Below, piece by piece: positions 1-7,510 of a stretch of 64,000 nt of DNA. The DNA is taken from positions 1 through 64,000 of the forward strand of contig JAPLDT010000089.1 of NCBI GenBank assembly GCA_026391315.1. Reading direction: 5' to 3'. Each line of letters starts with the position of its first letter. Within the stretch, counting starts at the first letter, position 1. The position numbers and the translations under genes were made by a program. The DNA comes from Bacteroidia bacterium. GTDB lineage: Bacteria > Bacteroidota > Bacteroidia > Bacteroidales > Prolixibacteraceae. The notes beneath the pieces were generated by a model. It was not told the origin of the DNA and searched no databases. It saw only the letters and a list, made by a program, of their open reading frames with translations.

Positions 1-330
1 ACCAGGATTCGAACCTGGGACCCTCCCGACCCAGTCGGGATGCGCTACCGTAGATCTTTAAGCAACAAAGAGAGTAGAAATTGCTTTCCACTCTCTTTGC
101 TTGTCGGGGTACCAGGATTCGAACCTGGGACCCTCCCGACCCAGTCGGGATGCGCTACCGTAGATCTTTAAGCAAAAAAGAGAGTAGAAATTGCTTTCCA
201 CTCTCTTTGCTTGTCGGGGTACCAGGATTCGAAGCTGGGACCCTCCCGACCCAGTCGGGATGCGCTACCGTAGATCTTTAAGCAAAAAAGAGAGTAGAAA
301 TTGCTTTCCACTCTCTTTGTTTGTCGGGGT
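1..330 (-). repeat. Three 110-bp tandem units of truncated tRNA-Pro plus terminator
   Basis: The same 110-bp sequence begins at 1, 111, 221 and (as the real tRNA) 331. Read on the minus strand, each unit holds the 3' two thirds of a tRNA-Pro-like sequence: half a D arm, an intact 5-bp anticodon stem with a TGG-containing loop, a T arm, and the 3' acceptor strand. A hairpin and T-run follow. The 5' acceptor strand and first half of the D arm are missing, so these are not expected to be functional tRNAs. The anticodon stem is TCCCG/CGGGA, not the CCTGG/CCAGG of the intact gene next door, so they are not simple recent copies. Unit 3 has one substitution in the T loop region. The array runs off the left edge. 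Confidence 0.85.
284..318 (-). terminator. Rho-independent terminator of tRNA-Pro
   Basis: On the minus strand, 9-bp arms (AAAGAGAGT / ACTCTCTTT) lie just downstream of the tRNA-Pro 3' end and are followed by a T-run. The same hairpin recurs in each 110-bp unit. Confidence 0.65.
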
Positions 331-397
331 ACCAGGATTCGAACCTGGGACCCCCTGGTCCCAAACCAGGTGCGCTACCGGACTGCGCTACACCCCG
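324..397 (-). tRNA. tRNA-Pro(TGG)
   Basis: The minus strand folds into a complete cloverleaf: acceptor CGGGGTG pairs with TACCCCG, the anticodon stem is CCTGG/CCAGG with loop TTTGGGA (anticodon TGG), and the T arm is CCAGG/CCTGG with TTCGAAT. The 3' CCA is not encoded. It reads codons CCN. It is the only intact member of the tandem family to its left. Confidence 0.95.
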
Positions 398-445
398 ATG
401 ACTTTTGTTGTTTGATGAAGGATTTGGCTTCCTTCAAAAGTGATG

Positions 446-476
446 CAAAAGTATCCAATTTTTTAAAAAACGCAAG
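446..476 (-). promoter_or_regulatory. Promoter of tRNA-Pro
   Basis: On the minus strand a TACTTTTG box (446-453) matches the Bacteroidota -7 element TAnnTTTG. A CTTG (473-476) lies 19 nt upstream, one mismatch from the -33 TTTG. Confidence 0.55.
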
Positions 477-493
477 TGTTTTTTAAAAAATAT

Positions 494-518
494 AAAAAAA
501 AACCTCGTTTTCGCGAGG
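494..518 (-). terminator. Terminator, probably the original tRNA-Ser terminator
   Basis: The hairpin CCTCG/CGAGG is followed on the minus strand by nine T. It lies about 10 bp outside attL. Joining attL to attR to restore the empty site would place it directly after the tRNA-Ser 3' end, so it is probably the host terminator displaced by prophage insertion. Confidence 0.6.
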
Positions 519-528
519 CTTTGAACTC

Positions 529-544
529 ATTGCGGAGAGAGGGG
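529..544. other. attL core, 16 bp
   Basis: The sequence ATTGCGGAGAGAGGGG is identical to 49724-49739, where it forms the 3' end of tRNA-Ser. The match ends on both sides, and the integrase gene lies just inside this end. Confidence 0.88.
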
Positions 545-660
545 TACTAAGACCTATAAATCAGCATGAATCAACCAAGCATGGAAACCCTTTAAATATA
601 GTATTTCAGAAAACTAACCAAACAGAATGAACCACCCAAAACCATCATGCAACGCATAAA

Positions 661-690
661 TTAGTCCCTAATTTCAAAAACGGGGACTAA
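661..690 (-). terminator. Terminator after the integrase operon
   Basis: The 8-bp arms TTAGTCCC/GGGACTAA enclose a 14-nt AT-rich loop directly after the integrase stop codon. The arms are flanked by A/T-rich sequence. No other feature is seen between attL and the integrase. Confidence 0.6.
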
Positions 691-691
691 A

Positions 692-1969
692 TTATAAACG
701 GTTAAATTTATTCATTTCCTGAGCTTTCAGTTCATCCACAATTTTGATGTACGGCTTCATCGCCTTATAGTCGCTGTGCCCGGTAAATTTCATGACCACC
801 TCAATCGGGATCCCGAGAAAAATCGCATTCACAATAAAAGTGCGCCGACCGCAATGGGTGGTTAAAATGGAATACTTAGGCATCACATCCTCATGCCGGA
901 CATTGCCCATGAAATAAACATCTCGCTGCGGTTCATCCAGACCAACATACTCACCCAACTCTTTAAGGTACTCGTTCATTTTTGCGTTTGAAATCACCGG
1001 GAGTGCCTTATCTTTTGGAAAATGGAAATTGATATAATTGTCCAGGATTGCCCTTGAGTATTGGTTTAATTCAATCTTCAAAGCATCAGAGGTTTTAACC
1101 GTAACCAGTAGGATACAATCCTCCCGGACGTTGGATCGGGACAATTTGAACACGTCCGAATAGCGCAGCCCTGTAAAACAACAGAAGCAAAACACATCCC
1201 TCACACGAGCTAGGTATTGCTTAGAGTATGGGAAAAGGAAATATGACAGTTTCATCAGCTCGTCCCACGACAAATGCACTACCTCTTTGGAATTCCCGTC
1301 CGTCCCCTTCAGCTTAGGCCGGAAGGTATCATGCACTTTCCCGAAATACAAATCGTTATTATAACACCAACGGATGAACCACCGGACAAAAGAAATATTT
1401 TTAGCAATGGTTGTGTTTCTCAGTTTTTCTTTATGCAGGTGCTGAACATACGAGTGCAACTTCAAATCCGACAGAGAAGCAAATGACAGTTCAGGATCGA
1501 AGGCCTGAAGGTGCTTTTTTATTGCGCCAAATTTGGTAACCGTTGCATCAGTCCATGCATTCTGTGAACTCATGGAGGAGACAAAATGATCGAAGGCAGA
1601 ATACAGAGAGGCGTCACTCGAAATTCTGGATATCCGGGACTCCTTACCAATTGCGTGATTAAAGGCAAGCCGAAACTCTGCCGGATTCGGACATTTATCC
1701 TGCTTTTCAAAGGAATCAAAAACCGAGTCAACAGCAACAGCAAAACGCTGAATCTCCCGGTTGATGATATTTGATTGAATTTTATGTTTCCCATGAGTGG
1801 TTGAATTCCGACAACGCTGGGTCGACTTCTCCCATTTGTCAGTTTCGACACGGTACCCCACCGAGAATGCTACCAGACCACCCACCCACCTCACTCGAAG
1901 CCGGAGTTTTGCATCTGTCTTGTCTGGCTCCCGATCGGGCAGGAAAATATAGTACCGTTTCAGATTCAT
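692..1969 (-). CDS. int: Phage tyrosine site-specific recombinase (integrase)
   Basis: 425 aa, the usual size for Bacteroidota integrases. It catalyses att recombination for integration and excision. An N-terminal arm-binding and SAM-like core-binding region (about 1-220) precedes the catalytic domain. Catalytic residues are visible: Arg in TGLRYSD, the HCGRR box (H-x-x-R), His in FTGHSDYKAMKPYI, and the nucleophile Tyr in the same segment. It is the last gene of the leftward lysogeny operon, and its start overlaps the 3' end of the preceding gene by about 130 bp in another frame. Its position beside attL in tRNA-Ser fits its role. Confidence 0.95.
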   Translation of the reverse strand: MNLKRYYIFLPDREPDKTDAKLRLRVRWVGGLVAFSVGYRVETDKWEKSTQRCRNSTTHGKHKIQSNIINREIQRFAVAVDSVFDSFEKQDKCPNPAEFRLAFNHAIGKESRISRISSDASLYSAFDHFVSSMSSQNAWTDATVTKFGAIKKHLQAFDPELSFASLSDLKLHSYVQHLHKEKLRNTTIAKNISFVRWFIRWCYNNDLYFGKVHDTFRPKLKGTDGNSKEVVHLSWDELMKLSYFLFPYSKQYLARVRDVFCFCCFTGLRYSDVFKLSRSNVREDCILLVTVKTSDALKIELNQYSRAILDNYINFHFPKDKALPVISNAKMNEYLKELGEYVGLDEPQRDVYFMGNVRHEDVMPKYSILTTHCGRRTFIVNAIFLGIPIEVVMKFTGHSDYKAMKPYIKIVDELKAQEMNKFNRL

Positions 1970-2261
1970 TGTGAATTAACTTTTTTTTTGAGAACATCTC
2001 ACCATGGCCAGTCAAAAGCCACTGAGAAGAGACACCATAATCCGTGACCAGATGGGAGAGCCAGGACACCTGAAAAATGTTTGATCCTGGATCCTTTTCG
2101 AGTTGGTTCATGTTCCATCGGTTGATCTCATACTGCCTGGTGAAAGTTTGCTTACCACGGATCACCTTCTGAGCCTTTAACATAGCCAAGGCTTCAAAGA
2201 AACGAAGTACAATCTTCTGACTTTCTGGATTATTCATGGGGGTTTGATTTTGAGATTGCAT
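1839..2261 (-). CDS. Repressor-like small protein overlapping int
   Basis: About 140 aa; an ATG at 2237 would give 132 aa and an 8-nt overlap with the gene upstream. The motif VSSQWLLTGHGEMF is the signature seen after the HTH in Bacteroidota CI-like repressors, and the protein at 3259-3645 carries the same element (NTGWLLTGEGDM). The preceding segment is basic and helical and may be a divergent HTH. The last 40 or so residues overlap the integrase start in another frame, so the C-terminus may be poorly constrained. A role in lysogeny control or excision is inferred from motif and position only. Confidence 0.6.
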   Translation of the reverse strand: MQSQNQTPMNNPESQKIVLRFFEALAMLKAQKVIRGKQTFTRQYEINRWNMNQLEKDPGSNIFQVSWLSHLVTDYGVSSQWLLTGHGEMFSKKKLIHNESETVLYFPARSGARQDRCKTPASSEVGGWSGSILGGVPCRN

Positions 2262-2451
2262 CGTCAATCCGGCCTTTCATTTCATTGTTGCGAGCCGAGA
2301 GGAGTAAAGACCAGGCAGCAACTTGATCATCGGTGAAATCGTCCGGTTTCGCACCAACAACGCAAAGGAAGTACTTATCCCGATCGGTCTCGGACATTAC
2401 AGGGATATATTGCTCCAGGTCAAGTATTCGAAGTGTTTTCATTTTTACCAT
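2230..2451 (-). CDS. Small hypothetical protein
   Basis: 73 aa, acidic, no recognised domain. It overlaps both neighbours in the leftward operon by a few nucleotides, which argues for a real co-translated gene. Function unknown. Confidence 0.55.
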   Translation of the reverse strand: MVKMKTLRILDLEQYIPVMSETDRDKYFLCVVGAKPDDFTDDQVAAWSLLLSARNNEMKGRIDDAISKSNPHE

Positions 2452-2810
2452 TTTTTCATTAAAAGTCCACGAACCTGAAGTATTGACTCTGAAATAAAAA
2501 AAGCATCCCAGAAACCGTTTGCAGTATTTTCACCTGCTATTTTAAAGTTCGGATAAGTGCCAGAATAAGCAACTTCTGTCTGACTGATAATTTTTGTATT
2601 CTCATCAAGCAGCAACTCAACTGCCTTTGTGGAAGAGGTAAACCTATAACCATTATACATTTTGTGTCCGTCAAAAGAAGACGTGAACGAATAAGCAGAA
2701 AAAGTCTGCCCAACATAACTGGTGACAACTACTGGAGCATCTGTTGTGGAGACCTTTTTACACCCAGAAAGGAGTATTACAAATAAGATTAGAAAGGATA
2801 CATTTTTCAT
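2445..2810 (-). CDS. Small lipoprotein
   Basis: 121 aa with a signal peptide and lipobox (LILFVILLSGCKK; lipidated Cys at about residue 17). The mature part is beta-rich, without a family I recognise. It is expressed with the integrase and repressor genes, so it is probably made in the lysogen. Phage lipoproteins in lysogeny modules often alter the host surface or exclude superinfecting phage, but nothing in this sequence proves that. Confidence 0.65.
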   Translation of the reverse strand: MKNVSFLILFVILLSGCKKVSTTDAPVVVTSYVGQTFSAYSFTSSFDGHKMYNGYRFTSSTKAVELLLDENTKIISQTEVAYSGTYPNFKIAGENTANGFWDAFFISESILQVRGLLMKKW

Positions 2811-3178
2811 TTTTTTTCTAATTGAGTGTCATAAATTTTAGGATAATCAATATTTTGAACGATACAGAAATTGGTGAACCTGATCAGAAATTCCCTTTCT
2901 TTTGGGTTCCCTGTCTTTTTATATAAAACTCGCAACCGATCAGGTGAATGCCAGGCAATCGCCTTCATGTAGACACCATCAAAATTATCGAAGATCCATT
3001 CAATGCATTTTTCATACTCCTGAATGGCCTTTCCCACTTCGCCAGATTTTTCAAATACGATACCCTTATTATTAAAGGAGACGACAGGGGAATTTATTTT
3101 ATTCCACTTTTTATGCCATTCATTTTGCTTTTTCGTTTCAGCGATAAGATTGAGTTCCATGCTATTTTTTTGTTTCAC
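2807..3178 (-). CDS. Hypothetical TPR-like protein
   Basis: 123 aa. Residues 38-75 (NNKGIVFEKSGEVGKAIQEYEKC) resemble one TPR-type helix pair. No signal peptide. It overlaps the lipoprotein start by 4 nt (ATGA), so the two are translationally coupled. Function unknown. Confidence 0.6.
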   Translation of the reverse strand: MKQKNSMELNLIAETKKQNEWHKKWNKINSPVVSFNNKGIVFEKSGEVGKAIQEYEKCIEWIFDNFDGVYMKAIAWHSPDRLRVLYKKTGNPKEREFLIRFTNFCIVQNIDYPKIYDTQLEKK

Positions 3179-3258
3179 ACTTTATAGGTATTAAAAATAA
3201 AATTCGAAATCGGTTAGGATACAAACAACGAGCAGAACAACTTTTCTGTATGCAACCG

Positions 3259-3645
3259 TTAGCCGGTATTCCGTTTGACAGTAACTCGGGGATGTGCACT
3301 TTTCTCCAATAATAATTTTTGAGTAAATAATAATTGATCTTTTAGCTGACTTGTTAGGTCGGCTTTTTCTTTTTCAAGTTCAGACACCTTCTTATTTAAT
3401 TCTTCACAACCAGTGCAATTGTTTGATTGAATAAAAGAAGATTTTTCCATATCCCCTTCTCCTGTTAATAACCATCCTGTATTTAAATTTGGATAGTGTG
3501 ATGCTATGCTTTGTATTTTGTCAGGTTGAATAGACACACGAATTGCATTCACGTACCCTATATTTAGGCCAGATTTAATTTCAAAGGCTCTCACAGACCT
3601 TTCTTGTGATTTTGCGAACTTTTTAAGTCTTTCTTTAACAGACAT
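3259..3645 (-). CDS. CI-like repressor, HTH plus coiled coil
   Basis: 128 aa. An N-terminal XRE-like HTH (about 1-60: RLKKFAKSQERSVRAFEIKSG) is followed by the NTGWLLTGEGDM signature and then a heptad-rich coiled coil (about 80-115) likely to mediate oligomerisation. It lacks the LexA-like autoprotease domain of classical CI, so induction must work differently. It is transcribed away from the Cro-like gene across an operator with a clear inverted repeat, the layout expected of a lysogeny switch. Confidence 0.75.
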   Translation of the reverse strand: MSVKERLKKFAKSQERSVRAFEIKSGLNIGYVNAIRVSIQPDKIQSIASHYPNLNTGWLLTGEGDMEKSSFIQSNNCTGCEELNKKVSELEKEKADLTSQLKDQLLFTQKLLLEKSAHPRVTVKRNTG

Positions 3646-3673
3646 TTATAAATTTTTTATAAAAACACAAAGA

Positions 3674-3719
3674 ATTGCATTATATAATTTGCATAATATG
3701 ATGCAATGTTTTATATTTG
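3674..3719 (+). promoter_or_regulatory. Early rightward promoter with overlapping operator
   Basis: TTTG at 3688-3691, a 20-nt spacer and TATATTTG at 3712-3719 match the Bacteroidota consensus exactly. An inverted repeat with 12-bp arms (ATTGCAT-T-ATAT at 3674-3685; 3696-3707, one mismatch) brackets the -33 element. Binding by a dimeric repressor would block the promoter. It drives the Cro-like gene and the early operon. Confidence 0.75.
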
Positions 3720-3793
3720 CAATACAACAACAGCAAAGCAATGACAAAGCTGGCGGATTGTTGCAACAAAGTAAAGGTAAAAAATAATCCGAA

Positions 3794-4033
3794 ATGACAA
3801 ACAAGGACACAATCGAAAAAGTAAACCGGGAACTCCGCTACGGAGACAAGACGGTGATATCCCAACAAACGGGATTGTCCCGCTATTCAGTGGTGCGATT
3901 TTTCAACGGAAAAGAGCATGAGATGATAGAGGATTCACAGAGCAGGATCATGGAGGCTGCTCTTGAGATAATCAGCCAGCGCAAAAAGCGCAAGAGCAGG
4001 ATCGAGAAAAAAACAAACTCAATCATTGACTAA
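3794..4033 (+). CDS. Cro-like HTH protein
   Basis: 79 aa, basic, with a helix-turn-helix (DKTVISQQTGLSRYSVVRFF, about 18-37) and a lysine-rich C-terminus. It is the first gene of the rightward early operon, opposite the repressor, and is inferred to act as the Cro partner or an early regulator. Confidence 0.7.
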   Translation: MTNKDTIEKVNRELRYGDKTVISQQTGLSRYSVVRFFNGKEHEMIEDSQSRIMEAALEIISQRKKRKSRIEKKTNSIID

Positions 4034-4035
4034 GG

Positions 4036-4605
4036 ATGGAAAAGCTACCAGCCGGGATCCTGCCAAACGATGCGAACATTGAATTCTTTGCAGACCCTGA
4101 AAATTTCGGTAGAGTTTTCTGGATCAGCGAAGGTAGGACACACAGGTTCTGCGAACTTCCGCTCCATGTTATGGACGACCTGAGAGACGAACTTCTATCT
4201 GACACAAAGGCATTGCATGGACTGAGACTGATGGGAAATTTTACAGAGGATGAAGCACTGGAGCAGTACAATTACTGCAACAGGGGACGTGTGGACGGGG
4301 TTCCAGACCTTACAACTTCCGACAAAAAGACTAAGGAATACGTCGAATGCGGTCGCCGGGATAAATGCCCCGGAGAGGACAAAGTCTGCTCCCCTTTGAT
4401 GATCTACGGATCAAAGATTACCCACAGGGAACACCAGTGCCTTAAACTCATCGGAATAGGACTACCCTATAAACGGATCAAAATAGAGATGGGATTCCGA
4501 AGAGAAACGGCAGTTAATAGCCTGATAGATAGAATTAGGGATAAAATGCACTGCGCCAACAACGTAGAAATTGCCTTAAAAGTTAAAGAATTAGGACTTG
4601 TTTAA
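4036..4605 (+). CDS. LuxR/GerE-type HTH regulator
   Basis: 189 aa. The C-terminal 60 residues (ITHREHQCLKLIGIGLPYKR onward) match the four-helix GerE/LuxR DNA-binding domain. A central Cys cluster (CGRRDKCPGEDKVC) may bind metal. No receiver domain is seen. It starts 2 nt after the Cro-like stop. It is the best candidate for the regulator that binds the inverted repeats upstream of the later operons; this is an inference. Confidence 0.75.
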   Translation: MEKLPAGILPNDANIEFFADPENFGRVFWISEGRTHRFCELPLHVMDDLRDELLSDTKALHGLRLMGNFTEDEALEQYNYCNRGRVDGVPDLTTSDKKTKEYVECGRRDKCPGEDKVCSPLMIYGSKITHREHQCLKLIGIGLPYKRIKIEMGFRRETAVNSLIDRIRDKMHCANNVEIALKVKELGLV

Positions 4606-4617
4606 AAAACCAAAGCC

Positions 4618-4830
4618 ATGAGAACAATAAACCGAATTTTTATCGCAGCCTTCGCCATTATCGGATTGACAGCCGAGATAGCAGCCATGACTAAAGCCCC
4701 ACACCAATGGGTGGTCGCCCTGCTTTGCCTTTTGATGGTTTTTGCATTGAGCGCAGACGAAAAGAAAGAACGCTCGAAAGCCAAAGCCAGACTACAACGC
4801 ATGAATCAGAGGAGACAAGCCAATGTGTAG
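4618..4830 (+). CDS. Small membrane protein
   Basis: 70 aa with two hydrophobic segments (about 6-24 and 31-47) and a strongly basic tail. No family recognised. It overlaps the next gene by 8 nt. Confidence 0.55.
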   Translation: MRTINRIFIAAFAIIGLTAEIAAMTKAPHQWVVALLCLLMVFALSADEKKERSKAKARLQRMNQRRQANV

Positions 4831-5071
4831 CATTTGTAACGGACACCCAGGGTGCCCATGCTGCTCAACAAGTGAAACATTTTTCATGACCTGCCCAGAC
4901 TGCAATGGGAAAGCAATAACCTACTTCGATGAGGACGGAAAAGAGATCACCGAAAGCCAGCACAACGAACTACCTGAATGCGACCGATTCTCTGAGATTT
5001 GTCCGACATGCCAGGGGACAGGAGAAAAGGAATACGAACTAGAATATGAACCAGAATACGAACACGAATGA
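4823..5071 (+). CDS. Cys-rich DnaJ-type zinc-finger protein
   Basis: 82 aa. Several CxxC pairs (CSIC, CPCC, CPDCNGKA, CPTCQGTGE) resemble the zinc-binding repeats of DnaJ, followed by an acidic Glu/Tyr tail. It probably binds zinc; partner unknown. Confidence 0.65.
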   Translation: MCSICNGHPGCPCCSTSETFFMTCPDCNGKAITYFDEDGKEITESQHNELPECDRFSEICPTCQGTGEKEYELEYEPEYEHE

Positions 5072-5385
5072 GCACAGAAGAACTACTCGCAAAGCCTCTT
5101 TTTTCACTGACAGTCGGTGAATTCCTTGAACTGCAAAGAAGGTCGGAAATACCAGTGGTGGTGGATATCACGGACAAATCAGAAAAGTACGTGTACGGAA
5201 TCAACGGTCTGGCCAAACTTTTCAACTGCTCCAAAACAACAGCAGGAAAGATCAAAGCATCTGGACGGATAGATAAAGCGGTCAGCCAAATGGGAAAGAC
5301 AATTGTAATCAATGCCGACCTAGCCATCGAGCTGGCCAGACAACCAATTATAAACCGCCGTAAGGCACAAACACAGCAACGCTAA
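5068..5385 (+). CDS. DUF3853 family DNA-binding-like protein
   Basis: 105 aa. The sequence pattern (LTVGEFLEL, then YGINGLAKLFNCSKTTAGKI, then GKTIVINADLAIELA) is that of DUF3853, an excisionase/MerR-like winged helix family common on Bacteroidota mobile elements. It starts in a 4-nt ATGA overlap with the gene before. It may act as a recombination directionality or regulatory factor; exact role unproven. Confidence 0.75.
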   Translation: MSTEELLAKPLFSLTVGEFLELQRRSEIPVVVDITDKSEKYVYGINGLAKLFNCSKTTAGKIKASGRIDKAVSQMGKTIVINADLAIELARQPIINRRKAQTQQR

Positions 5386-5804
5386 TGGACAAAGTAATGG
5401 GACAGGAGTACTCTCCAACGCAAAGGGTACAGTTTTTAAAAGACAACTGCGAAAAGATCGATGAAATCGGTTACATGAAGCAGTTTACACCGGAGGAAAT
5501 CGCCGGGATGAAGGATACGCTCGCAGAGGTTTCAATCGAAATCAATGACATCGAGGAAGAAAAAAAGGAGGTAATGAAAGGATTCAAAGAACAACTCACT
5601 CCGCTTACGGAACACAAAGCGACCCTACTCGGACACATCAAAAAGAAAGCAGAATTTGTACAGGAGGAGTGCTTTAAATTCATCGATGCAGAAGAAAGGA
5701 TGGTCGGATACTACAACGACGAAGGAGTGCTGGTAGAGGCAAGACCAATGCGCCCAGACGAAGGCCAGCTCACCATGAAGCTGATGACAGGAACACACAA
5801 TTAA
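5385..5804 (+). CDS. Hypothetical coiled-coil phage protein
   Basis: 139 aa, charged, with a long predicted coiled coil (about 45-100). Its stop-start junction with the upstream gene is TAATG. It lies in the recombination module and may be an accessory to it. No family recognised with confidence. Confidence 0.55.
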   Translation: MDKVMGQEYSPTQRVQFLKDNCEKIDEIGYMKQFTPEEIAGMKDTLAEVSIEINDIEEEKKEVMKGFKEQLTPLTEHKATLLGHIKKKAEFVQEECFKFIDAEERMVGYYNDEGVLVEARPMRPDEGQLTMKLMTGTHN

Positions 5805-5828
5805 TCACTTTTTAAACAATCAAAAAAG

Positions 5829-6536
5829 ATGAACACAACGATCAAAACAAAAGGATCACCGGAGGCACAAACGGTGATGGTTTACGAAGGAAAAGCTCCG
5901 GTAATTCAAGAACCAAAGATACTCGGTATTGCTGGTACACTTGATGCACCATACCGATGGATTGAGAAACGACTTGAAACGATCCAACAGCTCAAGGCAC
6001 ACGTGATCGTGAACCGGAACAACCTATCGATCTCACTGAAGCTGGAAGATAAGGACGCTTTCGGTGACACAATCACTGGAAAGGCATGTTTTCACCCGGT
6101 CTTTTTGATCTTCGGGGTAAACAGCGGAAGGTACCAGACAACATACGAGCTGGCGCAACTTTTCAAAATGAACCGCTCGCACTTTGAGAACCAGAGTATC
6201 GCAATGAAGCTGGTAACGGAGCTCCAGAACTTCAAAGCCAAGGTCGACTCAGAGATTGAAAAAACATTCAACAACAGAGGGGATAAAAGAGACCTCACAG
6301 CACAGGTGGTCAACTCAAACGTTCCTGAAAAATTCAACCTGACGATCCCGATTTTTAAAGGACAACCCAAACAGAAGATCGAGATCGAAATCTACATCAA
6401 CCCAGCAGACCTTACATGCGCACTGGTTTCACCGGAAGCCAATGACATGACCGAGGCCTACCGGGATACAATGATCGAAGAGGTTCTGAAAAAGATTGAA
6501 ACAGCAGCTCCCCAGATCGTAATTATCGAAGAGTAA
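5829..6536 (+). CDS. Conserved phage protein of the recombination module
   Basis: 235 aa, soluble, mixed alpha/beta. No motif that I recognise. It stands directly before the candidate annealing protein and the YqaJ exonuclease, with short spacers, so a part in early DNA metabolism is likely by context. Confidence 0.5.
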   Translation: MNTTIKTKGSPEAQTVMVYEGKAPVIQEPKILGIAGTLDAPYRWIEKRLETIQQLKAHVIVNRNNLSISLKLEDKDAFGDTITGKACFHPVFLIFGVNSGRYQTTYELAQLFKMNRSHFENQSIAMKLVTELQNFKAKVDSEIEKTFNNRGDKRDLTAQVVNSNVPEKFNLTIPIFKGQPKQKIEIEIYINPADLTCALVSPEANDMTEAYRDTMIEEVLKKIETAAPQIVIIEE

Positions 6537-6560
6537 CAACCATCAAAAAAGACAACAACA

Positions 6561-7460
6561 ATGAGTGAAGTTATCAGCATCAGCAATGCAGAAACGCTGC
6601 AAGCACTTAACCGGGCAGAGATCGACATCCAGATCGCAACTGCCAAGCAGTACCCCAGAGAGATCAACAAGGTACTGAATACCATTGAGACCTACGCCAC
6701 CATGGACGTAGAGACAGCAGAGGACTGCTTCTACGCACTGCGCCGTGGGTCGGGAGACGACAGGTCAGTGATTGAAGGAGTATCAGTCAGGCTTGCGGAA
6801 ATCTTCGCAGGAGCATGGGGAAACATCCGGGTGCAGACAAGGATCATCGGAAACGATGGCAGGACAATCACCGCCCAGGGAGTGTGCCACGATCTTGAGA
6901 CCAACTATGCAGCCAGCGTAGAGGTGAAACGCCGAATCACCAACAAAAGCGGGATCACATTTAGTGAGGACATGCAGGTAGTGACAGGAAATGCAGCCTC
7001 GGCTATTGCTTTCCGAAATGCGGTTTTAAAGGTGATCCCAAAAGCGGTAACCAAGAAGATCATCAACAACATCAAACAGGTAGCCCTGGGTCAAAGCATC
7101 GATCTGGAAACATCCCGGCAAAGAGCAGTCGATCACTTCAAAAAGATTGGAGTGACAGAACAACAACTCCTCGAGTACCTTGAGATTAAAAGCATTTCAG
7201 ATATCGACAAAGAAAAGGTTTTTGAGCTGCGCTCTCTATCCAATGCCATCAAAGAAGGAACCACAACTGTGACCGAAACTTTCAAGGTGAAAGTACAGGA
7301 AACCCCATCTGACACCAAAAAAGACAAGGCAGCAGAAAAACTCAAAGAGGCTATGAAGGAAGCGAAACCGAAAACCGAAACGGTCAATAAAGAAACCGGA
7401 GAGATCACCCAGACAGCTACGGAACAAACCGCTGCTGATCTTTCAAACCTTGGAAAATAG
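6561..7460 (+). CDS. Candidate single-strand annealing/recombination protein
   Basis: 299 aa. The conserved core (VIEGVSVRLAEIFAGAWGNI, then TAQGVCHDLETN, then the NAASAIAFRNAVLKVIPKA stretch) belongs to a phage family I associate with recombination clusters. The last 60 residues are a charged, flexible tail. The exonuclease follows 50 bp downstream; a paired exonuclease and annealing protein is the usual arrangement of phage recombination systems. The annealing activity is an inference from context. Confidence 0.6.
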   Translation: MSEVISISNAETLQALNRAEIDIQIATAKQYPREINKVLNTIETYATMDVETAEDCFYALRRGSGDDRSVIEGVSVRLAEIFAGAWGNIRVQTRIIGNDGRTITAQGVCHDLETNYAASVEVKRRITNKSGITFSEDMQVVTGNAASAIAFRNAVLKVIPKAVTKKIINNIKQVALGQSIDLETSRQRAVDHFKKIGVTEQQLLEYLEIKSISDIDKEKVFELRSLSNAIKEGTTTVTETFKVKVQETPSDTKKDKAAEKLKEAMKEAKPKTETVNKETGEITQTATEQTAADLSNLGK

Positions 7461-7510
7461 TAACAATAACCAGCACCCGGTAACCACTCCGGGTGCTTAA
7501 AGAAACGACA

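Noticed and set aside
1-330. Possible CRISPR array at the left edge
   Set aside because: The 110-bp units are identical throughout with no unique spacers and contain tRNA-Pro-like sequence.
81-486. Three similar short rightward reading frames of 61-74 codons
   Set aside because: They lie across the tRNA-Pro repeats on the opposite strand; the repetition is that of tRNA sequence, not of protein.
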